Assembly: GCA_945871955.1 (NCBI GenBank)
Contig: CAMBXR010000008.1
Location: 1 to 64,000 of the forward strand
Origin: an uncultured Clostridium sp.
GTDB taxonomy: Bacteria; Bacillota; Clostridia; Peptostreptococcales; Peptostreptococcaceae
Direction of reading: 5' to 3'
DNA length: 64,000 nucleotides
Below, piece by piece: positions 19,001 through 26,527 of this stretch; the stretch's first letter is position 1, and every line of letters starts with the position of its first letter. The position numbers and the translations under genes are program-made. Below the pieces are notes generated by a model. That model saw only the letters and a list, made by a program, of their open reading frames with translations. It had not been told where the DNA came from and did no database searches.

Positions 19001-19080
19001 GATTATTAGTTGTTTCTGAACAATCAGGAAATATTTCAATCTATCCAATTTGCAAGATAGAATCTGCTGAAATAGATTAA
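16048..19080 (+). CDS. 1010-residue Ser/Thr/Val repeat protein with Cys-rich blocks (candidate spore or cell-surface glycoprotein)
   Basis: Not a family I can name. Layout: residues 1-75 are Cys-rich (about 12 Cys in NxC/CC patterns) with no signal peptide; 76-175 look globular; 175-210 form a second Cys cluster (ECICPNCKERKCNCKC); 270-525 are an array of 11-residue units; 540-715 form a spacer with ECCCKC and a folded-looking stretch; 712-960 are a second array; the end has a short hydrophilic cap. Units have hydrophobics at fixed places and Ser/Thr between (TPVTVVSSIAE, SDIDVVNSITV, NPVTVVEAITP), as in a beta-solenoid. No signal peptide, high Cys, and Ser/Thr density recall exosporium or coat proteins of clostridia, which reach the surface without secretion. 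A glycosyltransferase gene follows. TTG start; AAAGGAG lies 10 bases upstream. Confidence 0.75.
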   Translation: MKTNKTKINYNTGSNEFHYIRAKRNCYPKNNCCSQNDYNNCYDKCNSNWKPCNNKCDHHDKNCLKPNSFPADCCVASLRDALEAIINAIECLANPTFTVNVILFTSNGNSFTIPFSKSNLSNIRITKDSIIFNDLAISLNSIVKIEILSNSVSSSFTNSLLDCLEDITDSCNGNCHNPYLAVDIDDECICPNCKERKCNCKCRNSLQDFIENNAEDLDTISLLGLGENTTITSIEDISTISVVGSINTNIDTTSVLKSANIFTSTLNAISTLGTSTVELVDSLTLESSTVVSNLTQSTTPVLSSLTTTPVTVVSSIAETNTDVISSITSTTETISLVSNVSSVSVVSSIAQTTSNAITSISISDIDVVNSITVSTVDAVTSLTTTETSVLNTITPTLVSGISSVTLNPVTVVEAITPVTQSISTIENPSLIDAVTTITTNTESLFSNFTPTTIEGVSSVTFTNTDVVNTVATRTVTVVTDVTSTSPSNVVTNVRPSTVSLVSNISYTPANVVTDISTSTADVLFASTNHTTVDNVLSNLDIINNFQNPHIVTVADCMGEGDLEINVSDVPVSITNYTENLVAQLNLLVTRLNSIIKECCCKCSDTLPFFKLSDLLAPVTFDLTTSVLINGEVAHANCITIPVLDESTTNYVHNIDSSLLANSIFSGFSTDEHGTVLASITPVTIPGFTDLVYTVTDAVKSINLDTIALATSISTTTSTILAIDNVSTISAVNSITATTGSFVENIAGVSPIDVITTLTATTSPVVSASSSSTVDVLTGLSITNTAVGASLTTTTESFVSTISATTLSVLSSIVENTISVVESITPTTINAASSTITVTTLPFVTSVTDTLTSVVESISLANTSVLTSITPVTVSVLSDITPSTVVINRVTNTSTANVLTSVTPVTQTITTVNSVSTQDIPLISEFTTIPVITSIILNTQSATVVDDVVITPSLVTVVEDISEEVLNVFVPSSQEILASTVFVGNGLLVVSEQSGNISIYPICKIESAEID
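16855..17622 (+). repeat. First array of 11-residue (33-bp) repeats
   Basis: About 23 consecutive units, nearly all exactly 11 residues, of the pattern xxTxVVSSITx. Sequence between units is divergent at the DNA level, so the period is kept by protein selection and not by recent duplication. Boundaries are approximate. Confidence 0.75.
18181..18930 (+). repeat. Second array of 11-residue repeats
   Basis: About 22 units of the same type (ENTISVVESIT, DTLTSVVESIS, LANTSVLTSIT, PVTVSVLSDIT), with a few 10- and 12-residue units. Separated from the first array by a Cys-containing spacer. Confidence 0.7.
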
Positions 19081-19093
19081 TTTAAGTTCCAAG

Positions 19094-19116
19094 GATGACA
19101 TCTTTTTGATGTCATC
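19094..19116 (+). terminator. Hairpin between the repeat protein and glycosyltransferase genes
   Basis: Perfect 9-bp stem (GATGACATC with GATGTCATC), five-T loop, weak T tail. It may reduce read-through so that less enzyme than surface protein is made. Confidence 0.55.
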
Positions 19117-19148
19117 TTTGACTAATTTTTTATAAATAGGGGGTTATT

Positions 19149-20639
19149 ATGAAAACGCTTAGCTTATGTATGATAACAAAAAATGAAGAAAAGAATATAT
19201 CCCGTTGCTTAAATAGTGTTAAAGATATTGTGGATGAAATCATAATAGTAGATACTGGTAGTACTGATAATACTATTGAAATTGCTAAATCTTATGGTGC
19301 TAATATATATCATTATGATTGGACTAATGATTTCAGCGATGCAAGAAATAAATCTTTAGAAAAAGCTACAAAGGATTGGATACTTGTTTTAGATGCTGAT
19401 GAAGAATTGCCTTATGAAGAAGGTTTAAAATTAAAAAACGTTATTAATACATCTCAAATGGAAGGTTTATTTTTGAGATTAGAAAATATAATTGGAGATA
19501 GAAATTTAGGTGATGCAGTAGTTCTTAGAGCATTTAAAAATAATTCTAATTATAGATTTAGAGGTAAAATGCATGAACAGATTATTTTTTCCATTGAGGA
19601 AATAAATGGACCTAATAAAATCCAACCTACTAATGTTAAAATTATTCATTATGGATATGATCCAGATGTTTGTGATATGGAAGAAAAAAAGAAAAGAAAC
19701 TTGAGTATACTGGAAAGTTATCCCGAAGAAAATCGGGATGGATATTTTTATTACTCCCTAGGAAATGAATACTCTAGAATACAAGATTATTACAAAGCTC
19801 TTGAGGTTTATAATAAAGCAATTGAGTATACAAAGCATAATTATGTTGATACTATGCCTAGTTATCTATCTTATTTAGTTATAAATCTATCGAAAACTTA
19901 TGCTTCTTTAAAAAGATATAAAGAAGCTATTGATATACTCAAGAATTTTCAAGAAAAATATCCTAAGTTCAGAGATTTATACTTCTTAGAGTCTGTTTAT
20001 GAATTGGAGTGTGGAAGAATTACTAAAGCTAAAGAAGCTTTATTAAAATATCTAAATTGTGATTACTCTTACTATATATTCCCTGATAATAACTATGAAG
20101 AATCTTATAATATGGGTATTTTGTTAAAACAACTTCGTAAATCATCTGTTGTTTGTGAAGATAATCTTTTAAGTGTACTTTTCTTAGATAACCATTATGA
20201 TGATACTCTTATACAAAGTATTGTAAGTGTCAATGAAATTGCATCTGAAGTATTAGTTTGCTTACCTTTTTCTTCAATTTTGAATAATACCATTATTGAA
20301 AACTATGGAGCGCGTATAATTAACACGCAAAGTACAAATGGAAATGATATTTTATTACAGGGAATTAAGAATTGTAAAGGCAAATATATCTTAGTTATGA
20401 AATCTAGAGAATATCTAAGTAAAGATACATTGGCTCCATTAGCTAAGTTTTTACAAAGTACTAATGAGAATTATTTTAATGTTATAATTTTAAGTAATAA
20501 GGATAATACTAAAGTAGCTGAATTTAGAATACTTAGAAATAATGATACAATTAAAAATATAAAAACTATTGATGAATTATCTAAAGAACTAAATAAACAA
20601 AATATTCAAACTTATGATATTTGCATAAATAAAATTTAG
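19149..20639 (+). CDS. Family 2 glycosyltransferase with TPR repeats and a degenerate second GT-A-like domain
   Basis: 496 residues. The N-terminus is a canonical GT2 domain (LSLCMITKNEEKNISRCL, IIVDTGSTDNT, then the DxD-type LDADEEL near residue 80). Middle: two or more TPR units (GYFYYSLGNEYSRIQDYYKA; LSKTYASLKRYKEAIDIL). From about residue 336 the GT2 pattern recurs in weakened form (LLSVLFLDNHYDDTLIQSIV, ENYGARIIN, KGKYILVMKSREYL), with MKSRE where LDADE should be, so probably inactive. GT2-TPR enzymes of this kind (SunS-like) glycosylate proteins or peptides. It lies 68 bases after the Ser/Thr-rich repeat protein, its likely acceptor. GGGGGT precedes the ATG. Confidence 0.82.
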   Translation: MKTLSLCMITKNEEKNISRCLNSVKDIVDEIIIVDTGSTDNTIEIAKSYGANIYHYDWTNDFSDARNKSLEKATKDWILVLDADEELPYEEGLKLKNVINTSQMEGLFLRLENIIGDRNLGDAVVLRAFKNNSNYRFRGKMHEQIIFSIEEINGPNKIQPTNVKIIHYGYDPDVCDMEEKKKRNLSILESYPEENRDGYFYYSLGNEYSRIQDYYKALEVYNKAIEYTKHNYVDTMPSYLSYLVINLSKTYASLKRYKEAIDILKNFQEKYPKFRDLYFLESVYELECGRITKAKEALLKYLNCDYSYYIFPDNNYEESYNMGILLKQLRKSSVVCEDNLLSVLFLDNHYDDTLIQSIVSVNEIASEVLVCLPFSSILNNTIIENYGARIINTQSTNGNDILLQGIKNCKGKYILVMKSREYLSKDTLAPLAKFLQSTNENYFNVIILSNKDNTKVAEFRILRNNDTIKNIKTIDELSKELNKQNIQTYDICINKI

Positions 20640-20652
20640 TTTTTATTAAATT

Positions 20653-20700
20653 AAAAATAAGTCAAAAATATAATAATTTCTATATTCTTGGCTTATTTTT
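20653..20700 (+). terminator. Terminator of the glycosyltransferase gene
   Basis: Stem AAAAATAAG with CTTATTTTT around a 30-base loop. Confidence 0.6.
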
Positions 20701-20807
20701 ATGTAAATAATAAATATACTAAGAAAAATATGGTTACTATACTACATAAAGTAGCAATAAAAATTAATTTTGATTCAAAATTTATATTTACTTTATATTC
20801 ATTGCAA

Positions 20808-20857
20808 AAAATAACATTCACTTAATATTTATAAAATACTTTAGTGAATGTTATTTT
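20808..20857. terminator. Terminator for the deformylase-like gene
   Basis: 15-bp stem (AAATAACATTCACT region with AGTGAATGTTATTT), 20-base loop, T-rich on both sides, between convergent genes. Confidence 0.75.
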
Positions 20858-20876
20858 CTATTTTTTATAATTTTTC

Positions 20877-21287
20877 TTATATTATTATTCCTTTAAAATG
20901 ATCCATCTCATGCTGAATAATCTGTGCCGTAAATCCATTAAATACTTGTTTATGTTTTTTGAAATCTATATCAAGGTATTCTACTTCTATTGTTTCATAT
21001 CTAATTGTTTTTCTAAAGCCAGTTAAAGATAAACAACTTTCTTCTGTTTCATAACTATTCTCTTTTTTTAGTATAACTGGATTTATCATAGGAACAATCA
21101 TCTCACCAACGCTAAATACTAATATACGTTTTTTTATTCCTATCATATTAGCTGCCATTCCCACGCAATGTTCTAAATTTGCCCTTAATGTGTCAATTAA
21201 ATCATTAACAACTGATATATCTTCTTTCGTTGCTGGCTCTGATTTTTGCTCTAAAAATAATATATCCTTTACAATTGTTCTTATCAT
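20877..21287 (-). CDS. Peptide deformylase-like protein with altered motif I
   Basis: 136 residues, shorter than the usual 150-185. Metal-site motifs II and III are present as EESCLS (Cys ligand) and QHEMDH (two His and catalytic Glu). Motif I, normally GxGxAAxQ, reads VGMAANMIG, so the oxyanion-hole Gln is replaced by Met. True deformylases remove the formyl group from nascent chains. Shortened variants of this form exist as extra genes in Firmicutes, and I regard this as a second, possibly specialised or weak enzyme and not the housekeeping Def. It stands alone. Confidence 0.75.
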   Translation of the reverse strand: MIRTIVKDILFLEQKSEPATKEDISVVNDLIDTLRANLEHCVGMAANMIGIKKRILVFSVGEMIVPMINPVILKKENSYETEESCLSLTGFRKTIRYETIEVEYLDIDFKKHKQVFNGFTAQIIQHEMDHFKGIII

Positions 21288-21408
21288 TTTTATTTCATCC
21301 CTTCTACTTTATTGTTCTGATAAACATCACTTAATATTTTGATTATACATATAAAAATTATACTCTAACATAAATATACAATAAAAGGGATTTATCAAAA
21401 TAAATTAT

Positions 21409-22266
21409 CTAATCATCGTCATCATCATCGTCATCGTCATCATCTTCATAACTGTCTTCTAGTCTATCTTCTAATTCATCTTGTAATTCTTCCACTTGCT
21501 CTTCATTTAAATATATATTTTTCTTATTCTTAAGTAAATCTAATATTTCTTCTACTGACATGTTTTCTATTTGTTCTTCCATAATATCTTCATCCATGCT
21601 AAGTTTAGCTTCATAACGGCCTAAGCTCATACCTTTTTGCTCAGCAACCTCACTATTTTCCTTAGTTCCTTTGAAAAATGCTGTCTTAGAATCTTTGAAC
21701 TCTGTACCAATTATGTTTTTGACATCATTTTCATAAGCATTATCTTCTTTATCTGTTAAAAATGTAAAACCAACTATTATACTATCTTTGCTTAAGTTAT
21801 ACTTTTCATTTTCTAAATCTATTTTTAATTTTTTCAATCCTTCATCTAATGAGAGTCCATTTAAACTTTCTAGATTTAGATTTTTGCCATCTTTGTTTAT
21901 ACCACGTATGGAAACAATATTCATATCATCATCTAGTTCAAAATTTATACTAGGGTTTATATCTAAAGATACTAAGGCATAGGAATTAATCTTATTATTT
22001 TGCATCATAGGCAATACAATTATAGCTAAAACTACTGCTATAGATAGTATGGAAACAATTATTTTATTTTTATTCTTCTTATTATTAGATATTTTCTCTT
22101 CATATAAATCTTCTTCTAAAAAGATGTTTATATCTCCTTTTTTCATACCTTCTTTATTTTTTACCCTTACAATTTGAGAGTCTTCTTTCATCACTAATGA
22201 GTAATCTTCCTTAACTTCCATTACAATTCCTTTAAACCACATGTGCTTACCTACCTTTTTATCCAT
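21409..22266 (-). CDS. rsgI: RsgI-type anti-sigma factor with poly-aspartate tail
   Basis: 285 residues. The N-terminal 50 (MWFKGIVMEVKEDYSLVM and the following part) are the RsgI_N domain that binds SigI in the cytosol. One membrane helix lies at about 67-88. Outside, the conserved segment LVSLDINPSINFELD contains the Asn-Pro pair at which RsgI proteins of cellulolytic clostridia are reported to self-cleave. In place of a carbohydrate-sensing domain there is a Glu/Asp-rich helix and a C-terminal run of 11 Asp, which could bind cations or positively charged wall polymers. It overlaps the sigI gene by 16 bases. Confidence 0.88.
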   Translation of the reverse strand: MDKKVGKHMWFKGIVMEVKEDYSLVMKEDSQIVRVKNKEGMKKGDINIFLEEDLYEEKISNNKKNKNKIIVSILSIAVVLAIIVLPMMQNNKINSYALVSLDINPSINFELDDDMNIVSIRGINKDGKNLNLESLNGLSLDEGLKKLKIDLENEKYNLSKDSIIVGFTFLTDKEDNAYENDVKNIIGTEFKDSKTAFFKGTKENSEVAEQKGMSLGRYEAKLSMDEDIMEEQIENMSVEEILDLLKNKKNIYLNEEQVEELQDELEDRLEDSYEDDDDDDDDDDD

Positions 22267-22901
22267 AGTTTTAAATTCCTAAAATTTCTATAAAAAATAA
22301 TAATGCCTGTAATTATAAATTTCTTGCTACCTTTTATAACTTTTTCTGTCACTCTATATTTTAATGATATTTGTTTTATGGGAAGCCTTATTTTAGTATA
22401 CATAAAATCTACTAATGGTTTGTCTTTACTTACTTTTTCAGATAAGTCTAATGCGTTAGCCCTTGTATCAGCATGTTTTGGAGCTTCATCTACTAAATCC
22501 TCTAGGGAAAATCCAAACATATTAATTTCTCTTTTTAACTCATCCATTTCATCAATTAACTCTGATTTATCTTCTATTGGATTAGATAATTTTTCCTTTA
22601 TACTAATCCCTTCTTCTTCCATACTATCCATTGATATATGTAGATTATGCTTATTTTCTTTATTATAATAATTCTTCAATCTACTTGTTATTACAAGCTG
22701 AGCAAAGGGCAAAAAAGGGCCTTTGTCATTATTGTATTTCTGAATCGCCTCATAAAAACCAACTAGACCTATACTAAATTCCTCATCATTTTCAATACTT
22801 ACATATCTATTAGTAAATTTACTTATAGTTTTTATTATGAACGGTATATATTCTTCTATAAGCTCATTTATATCAGTATTTTTTATCTTATTTTCATCCA
22901 A
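22251..22901 (-). CDS. sigI: RNA polymerase sigma factor SigI
   Basis: 216 residues. The region-2-like part (NDEEFSIGLVGFYEAIQKYNNDKGPFLPFA and the following part) and the C-terminal DNA-binding part (YRVTEKVIKGSKKFIITGII) match the SigI family, which is paired with RsgI and responds to envelope or heat stress, or to extracellular polysaccharide. Its 3' end overlaps rsgI, so sigma and anti-sigma factors are translationally linked. The usual self-directed promoter could not be identified with confidence. Confidence 0.88.
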   Translation of the reverse strand: MDENKIKNTDINELIEEYIPFIIKTISKFTNRYVSIENDEEFSIGLVGFYEAIQKYNNDKGPFLPFAQLVITSRLKNYYNKENKHNLHISMDSMEEEGISIKEKLSNPIEDKSELIDEMDELKREINMFGFSLEDLVDEAPKHADTRANALDLSEKVSKDKPLVDFMYTKIRLPIKQISLKYRVTEKVIKGSKKFIITGIIIFYRNFRNLKLWIKR

Positions 22902-22982
22902 TTTGACTTCAATGTCCTTTCTTATATATTTTTAGATTTACTTAATCTATAAATATATTTTTCTTTTTATTTGATATTATAC

Positions 22983-23010
22983 AAAAAACCTATTTCATAA
23001 GAGGTCTTTT
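22983..23010 (-). terminator. Terminator of the Asp-rich secreted protein gene
   Basis: Stem AAAAGACCT/AGGTTTTTT with a 10-base loop on the minus strand, directly after the stop codon. It separates this gene from sigI-rsgI. Confidence 0.65.
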
Positions 23011-23012
23011 AT

Positions 23013-23468
23013 TTAGTCATTATCTATATCATAACGGTCGTCATCATATTTATCATATTTGTCATCTATATCATATTTATCATCATCGTATTTATCATCA
23101 TTCATCACTTGATTTGGGTATAAATCGCTAAGTTTTTGTTCAAATTTATCATCCCAATTATCTCCATACTTAGCATCTAATAAGTCTTCCCAATCATCTC
23201 CATATTTAGCATCTAATCTATCTTCCCAGTTTAATAAATCTTTTCCTTCTAATAATGATTGTAAATCTGATTCTATATTACTTACTGTTACTTCCATATT
23301 ATTTGATGATGTTTTTGCGTTACTTACTGTTGCCTCTACTTTATTTACCGATTGTTCTAATGTTTTTTGTACACTTGGTTGTTCATTGGCATTTATAACT
23401 TTCATTCCTGCTAATGCTCCTCCACCTACTACTGCTGTTATTAATAATGTTGCTATTATTTTTTTCAT
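23013..23468 (-). CDS. Small secreted or membrane-anchored protein with acidic DAKYGDDW repeats
   Basis: 151 residues, family not recognised. A signal-peptide-like start (MKKIIATLLITAVVGGGALA) is followed by a Ser/Thr/Asn-rich stretch, then near-identical units of about 12 residues (LDAKYGDDWED, LDAKYGDNWDD) and a tail of DDKYDDDKYD type. Nearly half of the last 35 residues are Asp. It lies just upstream of sigI-rsgI, whose anti-sigma factor also ends in an Asp-rich tail, so both products may deal with the same extracellular cation or polymer. TTAGGAG precedes the ATG. Confidence 0.7.
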   Translation of the reverse strand: MKKIIATLLITAVVGGGALAGMKVINANEQPSVQKTLEQSVNKVEATVSNAKTSSNNMEVTVSNIESDLQSLLEGKDLLNWEDRLDAKYGDDWEDLLDAKYGDNWDDKFEQKLSDLYPNQVMNDDKYDDDKYDIDDKYDKYDDDRYDIDND

Positions 23469-23631
23469 TTTTTATTTTCTCCTAAATTTTTAATCTTTAT
23501 TTCTCTGTAATTATTTTTTCACTATAATATACAGACTGGATTTTATATTTAGGTACTTTTTTTGAAATTTTTTAAATTTTTAATAATATTATATTTTTCT
23601 TTATAATAAAGTATTTATTTATGATAAATTA

Positions 23632-23665
23632 AAAATCACTCTTTTAAGAAACTAAGAGTGATTTT
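23632..23665 (-). terminator. Terminator of the DUF362 gene
   Basis: 12-bp stem AAAATCACTCTT with AAGAGTGATTTT and a 10-base loop. Confidence 0.8.
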
Positions 23666-23697
23666 AATAAAAAATAAATTATTTAATGATAAATATA

Positions 23698-24639
23698 TTA
23701 ATTTATACTATCTCCGTGAATATCCTTTAAATTCTCCCTATCTACTATACTCTCCTTATTGCCATAAGCAGCTTTACTAAAAATTTTCTCTGCCTCTATC
23801 AAATCAAGACCTTTTATAGTCATTTTTGTAGGATCAGCTTCCCCTATATTATCTTTATAAAGACCATATAAATAACTTACTGCCTGTGGTAAAAATCCCA
23901 GTAATCTAGCTCCTATACTATCTGCTGCAACAGGATCTGTTGATGCTATTATAAGACCTGGAGTATCTACTGATTGACCAAATATGGGACCAGTACCTAT
24001 CATAGCTTTATCTAAACTTATTATTGATAAATCTATTGGAATTTTATTTGATATACTTCTTATAAATCCATGTAGGTCTTCATGTATTCCTGTGTTTTTC
24101 TTTGGAAATCCATGTACACTTGCAGGAGGATAACCCATAGCAATATTTTTTATACTAGCCGTAACTGTGGCCTCTTCATGATATTTTAGCTGGGTAAATG
24201 AGATTATTACATCTGCTTCATCTACTATTTTATTTATAGGTGTAGATTTAATTATGGGGTGGTTCAATTGTAATTTAATAAATGGACCGTAATTCATATC
24301 CACAAATTCAACATTCTCTTCTTCTATTACTTTGTCATATCCCACTTTTGTCATAACAGTTGGAGTTTCAACTCCTCCTGAACCTGTAGCTATGTATATA
24401 ATTGATGGTTCCTTTGTTTTAACATATTGTATAAGTGTTTGTAAAGTTTTAGGACCGACTACCACACCCTCTTTTGCTGATTTATCTTTTACCCAATTGG
24501 GTGTGATTATTACCTTGTCTCCTTTTTTTATGATTTTATCAATAGGTAATAAATCTAAAGCTTTTTCTAAAGATTTTCCTTCTGTTAGCGCTTTTGTTAT
24601 AGCAACTATAGGTTCTTTTATTTTGCGATTTTCTCTCAT
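23698..24639 (-). CDS. DUF362 domain protein
   Basis: 313 residues, a DUF362 protein from KGDKVIITPNWVKD through VDEADVIISFTQLKYH, ASIKNIAMGYPP and DPVAADSIGARLLG. The family is widespread in anaerobes and often carries an added 4Fe-4S domain. Here none of the ferredoxin Cys clusters is present, so this is the stand-alone form. Biochemical function unknown. An eroded, internally deleted copy of this gene lies at 26325-26519, on the other side of the next transporter gene. Confidence 0.8.
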   Translation of the reverse strand: MRENRKIKEPIVAITKALTEGKSLEKALDLLPIDKIIKKGDKVIITPNWVKDKSAKEGVVVGPKTLQTLIQYVKTKEPSIIYIATGSGGVETPTVMTKVGYDKVIEEENVEFVDMNYGPFIKLQLNHPIIKSTPINKIVDEADVIISFTQLKYHEEATVTASIKNIAMGYPPASVHGFPKKNTGIHEDLHGFIRSISNKIPIDLSIISLDKAMIGTGPIFGQSVDTPGLIIASTDPVAADSIGARLLGFLPQAVSYLYGLYKDNIGEADPTKMTIKGLDLIEAEKIFSKAAYGNKESIVDRENLKDIHGDSIN

Positions 24640-24836
24640 GCTTTCACCTCTTTATATAAAGTGTTTACATTTATGATTTTGTTATGCCATAAAGCCTAAT
24701 TGAAATACTACAAATCTTTCCCCTCATGTTATAAAATTCGTATAACTCCAATAAATTTATTAAATTTATAATATATTTTTACTTTTTACACAAACTATAT
24801 TTGTATAACTACATATTAAAAGGAGAACTTATAAAA

Positions 24837-26135
24837 ATGGATAATTCTATTAACAAAAAAAGATTTTCAACAGCTTGGATAATTGTAATTGCTTGCGTAC
24901 TTATTCAAGCAATACCATTCGGTGTAGCTTCAAATATTCAACCTCAATTTGTTAGTTATGTTGTTGAAGAGTTTGGATTTACACTTGCTGGTTTTTCATT
25001 AATATTTACAATAGGTACAGTTGCAGCTGCTATTGCATCACCTTTTATAGGTGCTTTATTTAACAAGGTAAATACAAAATTAATGTATATTGTAGGATGT
25101 ATTCTTTCTGGTGGAGGTTTCTTAGCATTCTCCATTTGTAGAGAATTGTGGCAATTTTATCTTGTTTCAGCTATAGTTCAAGTTGGTACTTCTGTTATAT
25201 CTTCAATAGGGGTTCCTCTTCTAATAAACAGCTGGTTTGATGACGTTACTAAAGGTAAAGCTATGGGTATAGCATTTGCTGGTAGTGGTCTTGGTAACAT
25301 ATTTTTACAACAACTAGTTACATCATCACTTGCAGCTAATGGTCCAAGTAGATCTTATATGATATTTGGTGCATTATCATTAATAGTTGGTTTACCTGTT
25401 TCTATATTCTTACTAAGAATGCCTAGAGATGGAAGTGAAATTGTTAGAGGTAAGAATGCTAGTTCAGCAAAATCATCAGATACTCCTTCCAATAAAATAG
25501 GGTATACATTCAAAGAGGCTACAAGTCTTAGCTATTTCTGGATATTTGGATTTGGTTTATTCTTCTTAGGTATGTATGTCTCTGCTTTAGCCGTTCAGTT
25601 CCCAGCTTATCTAAAGACTTCTGTAGGAATGAGTCCAGTTTTAGTTGGAACGGTAGGATCAGTATTTGCCATATTCTGTTTACTAGGAAACTTAATTGGT
25701 GGGGCCATATTTGATAGACTAGGTATAACTAAATCACTTATAGTTGCCTTTGGGTTATCAGCATTTGCATGTTTATCTTTAATGTTTGCAAAAGAAATGC
25801 CAATGCTTGCATTTGCTTTCGCAACATTAAAAGGTTTATCAGTATTTGCTTATATGATTGGTCCATCTATATTAACAGGATCATTCTTTGGTCAAAAAGA
25901 ATATGGTGCTATACTTGGTGTAATTCAAATATTTTTCGCTATAGGATTCGCTGCTGGTTCATCAGTATTTGGATTATTAGTTGATAGATTTGGATACAGA
26001 GTTGCATGGATTTGCGTATTTGCATTTATAATTATATGCTACCTAGCATTAATAGCATCATCTAAAGGTATGGATAAATTAAATGAACAAAAATATGGTA
26101 GATATGATGATGATCATATAGACAAAGATAACTAA
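24837..26135 (+). CDS. MFS transporter of the OFA (oxalate/formate antiporter) type
   Basis: About 432 residues, 12 membrane helices. The loop GALFNKVNTKLMYIVGC and the second-half repeat GGAIFDRLGITKSLIVAFG are MFS motif-A positions. Resemblance to OFA-group carriers comes from the N-terminal AWIIVIACVLIQAIPFG and the INSWFDDVTKGKAMGIAFAG segment. These exchange small carboxylates. The start is placed at 24837, not 36 bases earlier, because AAAGGAGA lies 11 bases before it. A single gene with its own terminator. Substrate unknown. Confidence 0.85.
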   Translation: MDNSINKKRFSTAWIIVIACVLIQAIPFGVASNIQPQFVSYVVEEFGFTLAGFSLIFTIGTVAAAIASPFIGALFNKVNTKLMYIVGCILSGGGFLAFSICRELWQFYLVSAIVQVGTSVISSIGVPLLINSWFDDVTKGKAMGIAFAGSGLGNIFLQQLVTSSLAANGPSRSYMIFGALSLIVGLPVSIFLLRMPRDGSEIVRGKNASSAKSSDTPSNKIGYTFKEATSLSYFWIFGFGLFFLGMYVSALAVQFPAYLKTSVGMSPVLVGTVGSVFAIFCLLGNLIGGAIFDRLGITKSLIVAFGLSAFACLSLMFAKEMPMLAFAFATLKGLSVFAYMIGPSILTGSFFGQKEYGAILGVIQIFFAIGFAAGSSVFGLLVDRFGYRVAWICVFAFIIICYLALIASSKGMDKLNEQKYGRYDDDHIDKDN

Positions 26136-26175
26136 AAATATTTTTCTAAAACAATATTAGAAATTATTCTTATAA

Positions 26176-26225
26176 AAATAAAAGATAACCACCTTGCTGT
26201 TCAACTTAGTGGTTATCTTTTATTT
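26176..26225 (+). terminator. Terminator of the OFA-type transporter gene
   Basis: 13-bp stem AAAAGATAACCAC with GTGGTTATCTTTT, 16-base loop. Confidence 0.85.
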
Positions 26226-26324
26226 ATTATACCTTGCCTTTACAATTGCTAATAACTTTATAAAGCTTTCTCATCTTTAACTGTAATTATAGCAGATATA
26301 TAATTTCTCAATTTCCATATAATG

Positions 26325-26519
26325 GTTATAGGATTGCTGCCTGTGATAAAAATCCAAGTAATCTAGCTCCTATACTATATACTTCAATAGGATATGTAGA
26401 TACTATTATAAGACCTGGAGTATCTACAGCCTGGACAAATATTGATTTTCTACTTCTATTACTTTGTCATACCCTACTTTTGTCATAACAGTTGGAGTTT
26501 CAACTCCATCAGTATTTTA
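26325..26519 (-). pseudogene. Eroded partial duplicate of the DUF362 gene
   Basis: Two stretches are near-identical to the DUF362 gene. The bases around 26337-26430 match about 23880-23980 (shared AATCTAGCTCCTATACTAT and TATTATAAGACCTGGAGTAT). The bases around 26447-26510 match about 24310-24375 (shared TCATAACAGTTGGAGTTTCA). About 330 bases in between are deleted and the frame is broken. The rest of the gap 26226-26324 holds nothing recognisable. Confidence 0.8.
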
Positions 26520-26527
26520 ATAAATAA

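Noticed and set aside
16048..19080. Collagen-like (GXY) spore protein such as BclA
   Set aside because: There is almost no Gly periodicity; the repeat is 11 residues of Val/Ser/Thr.
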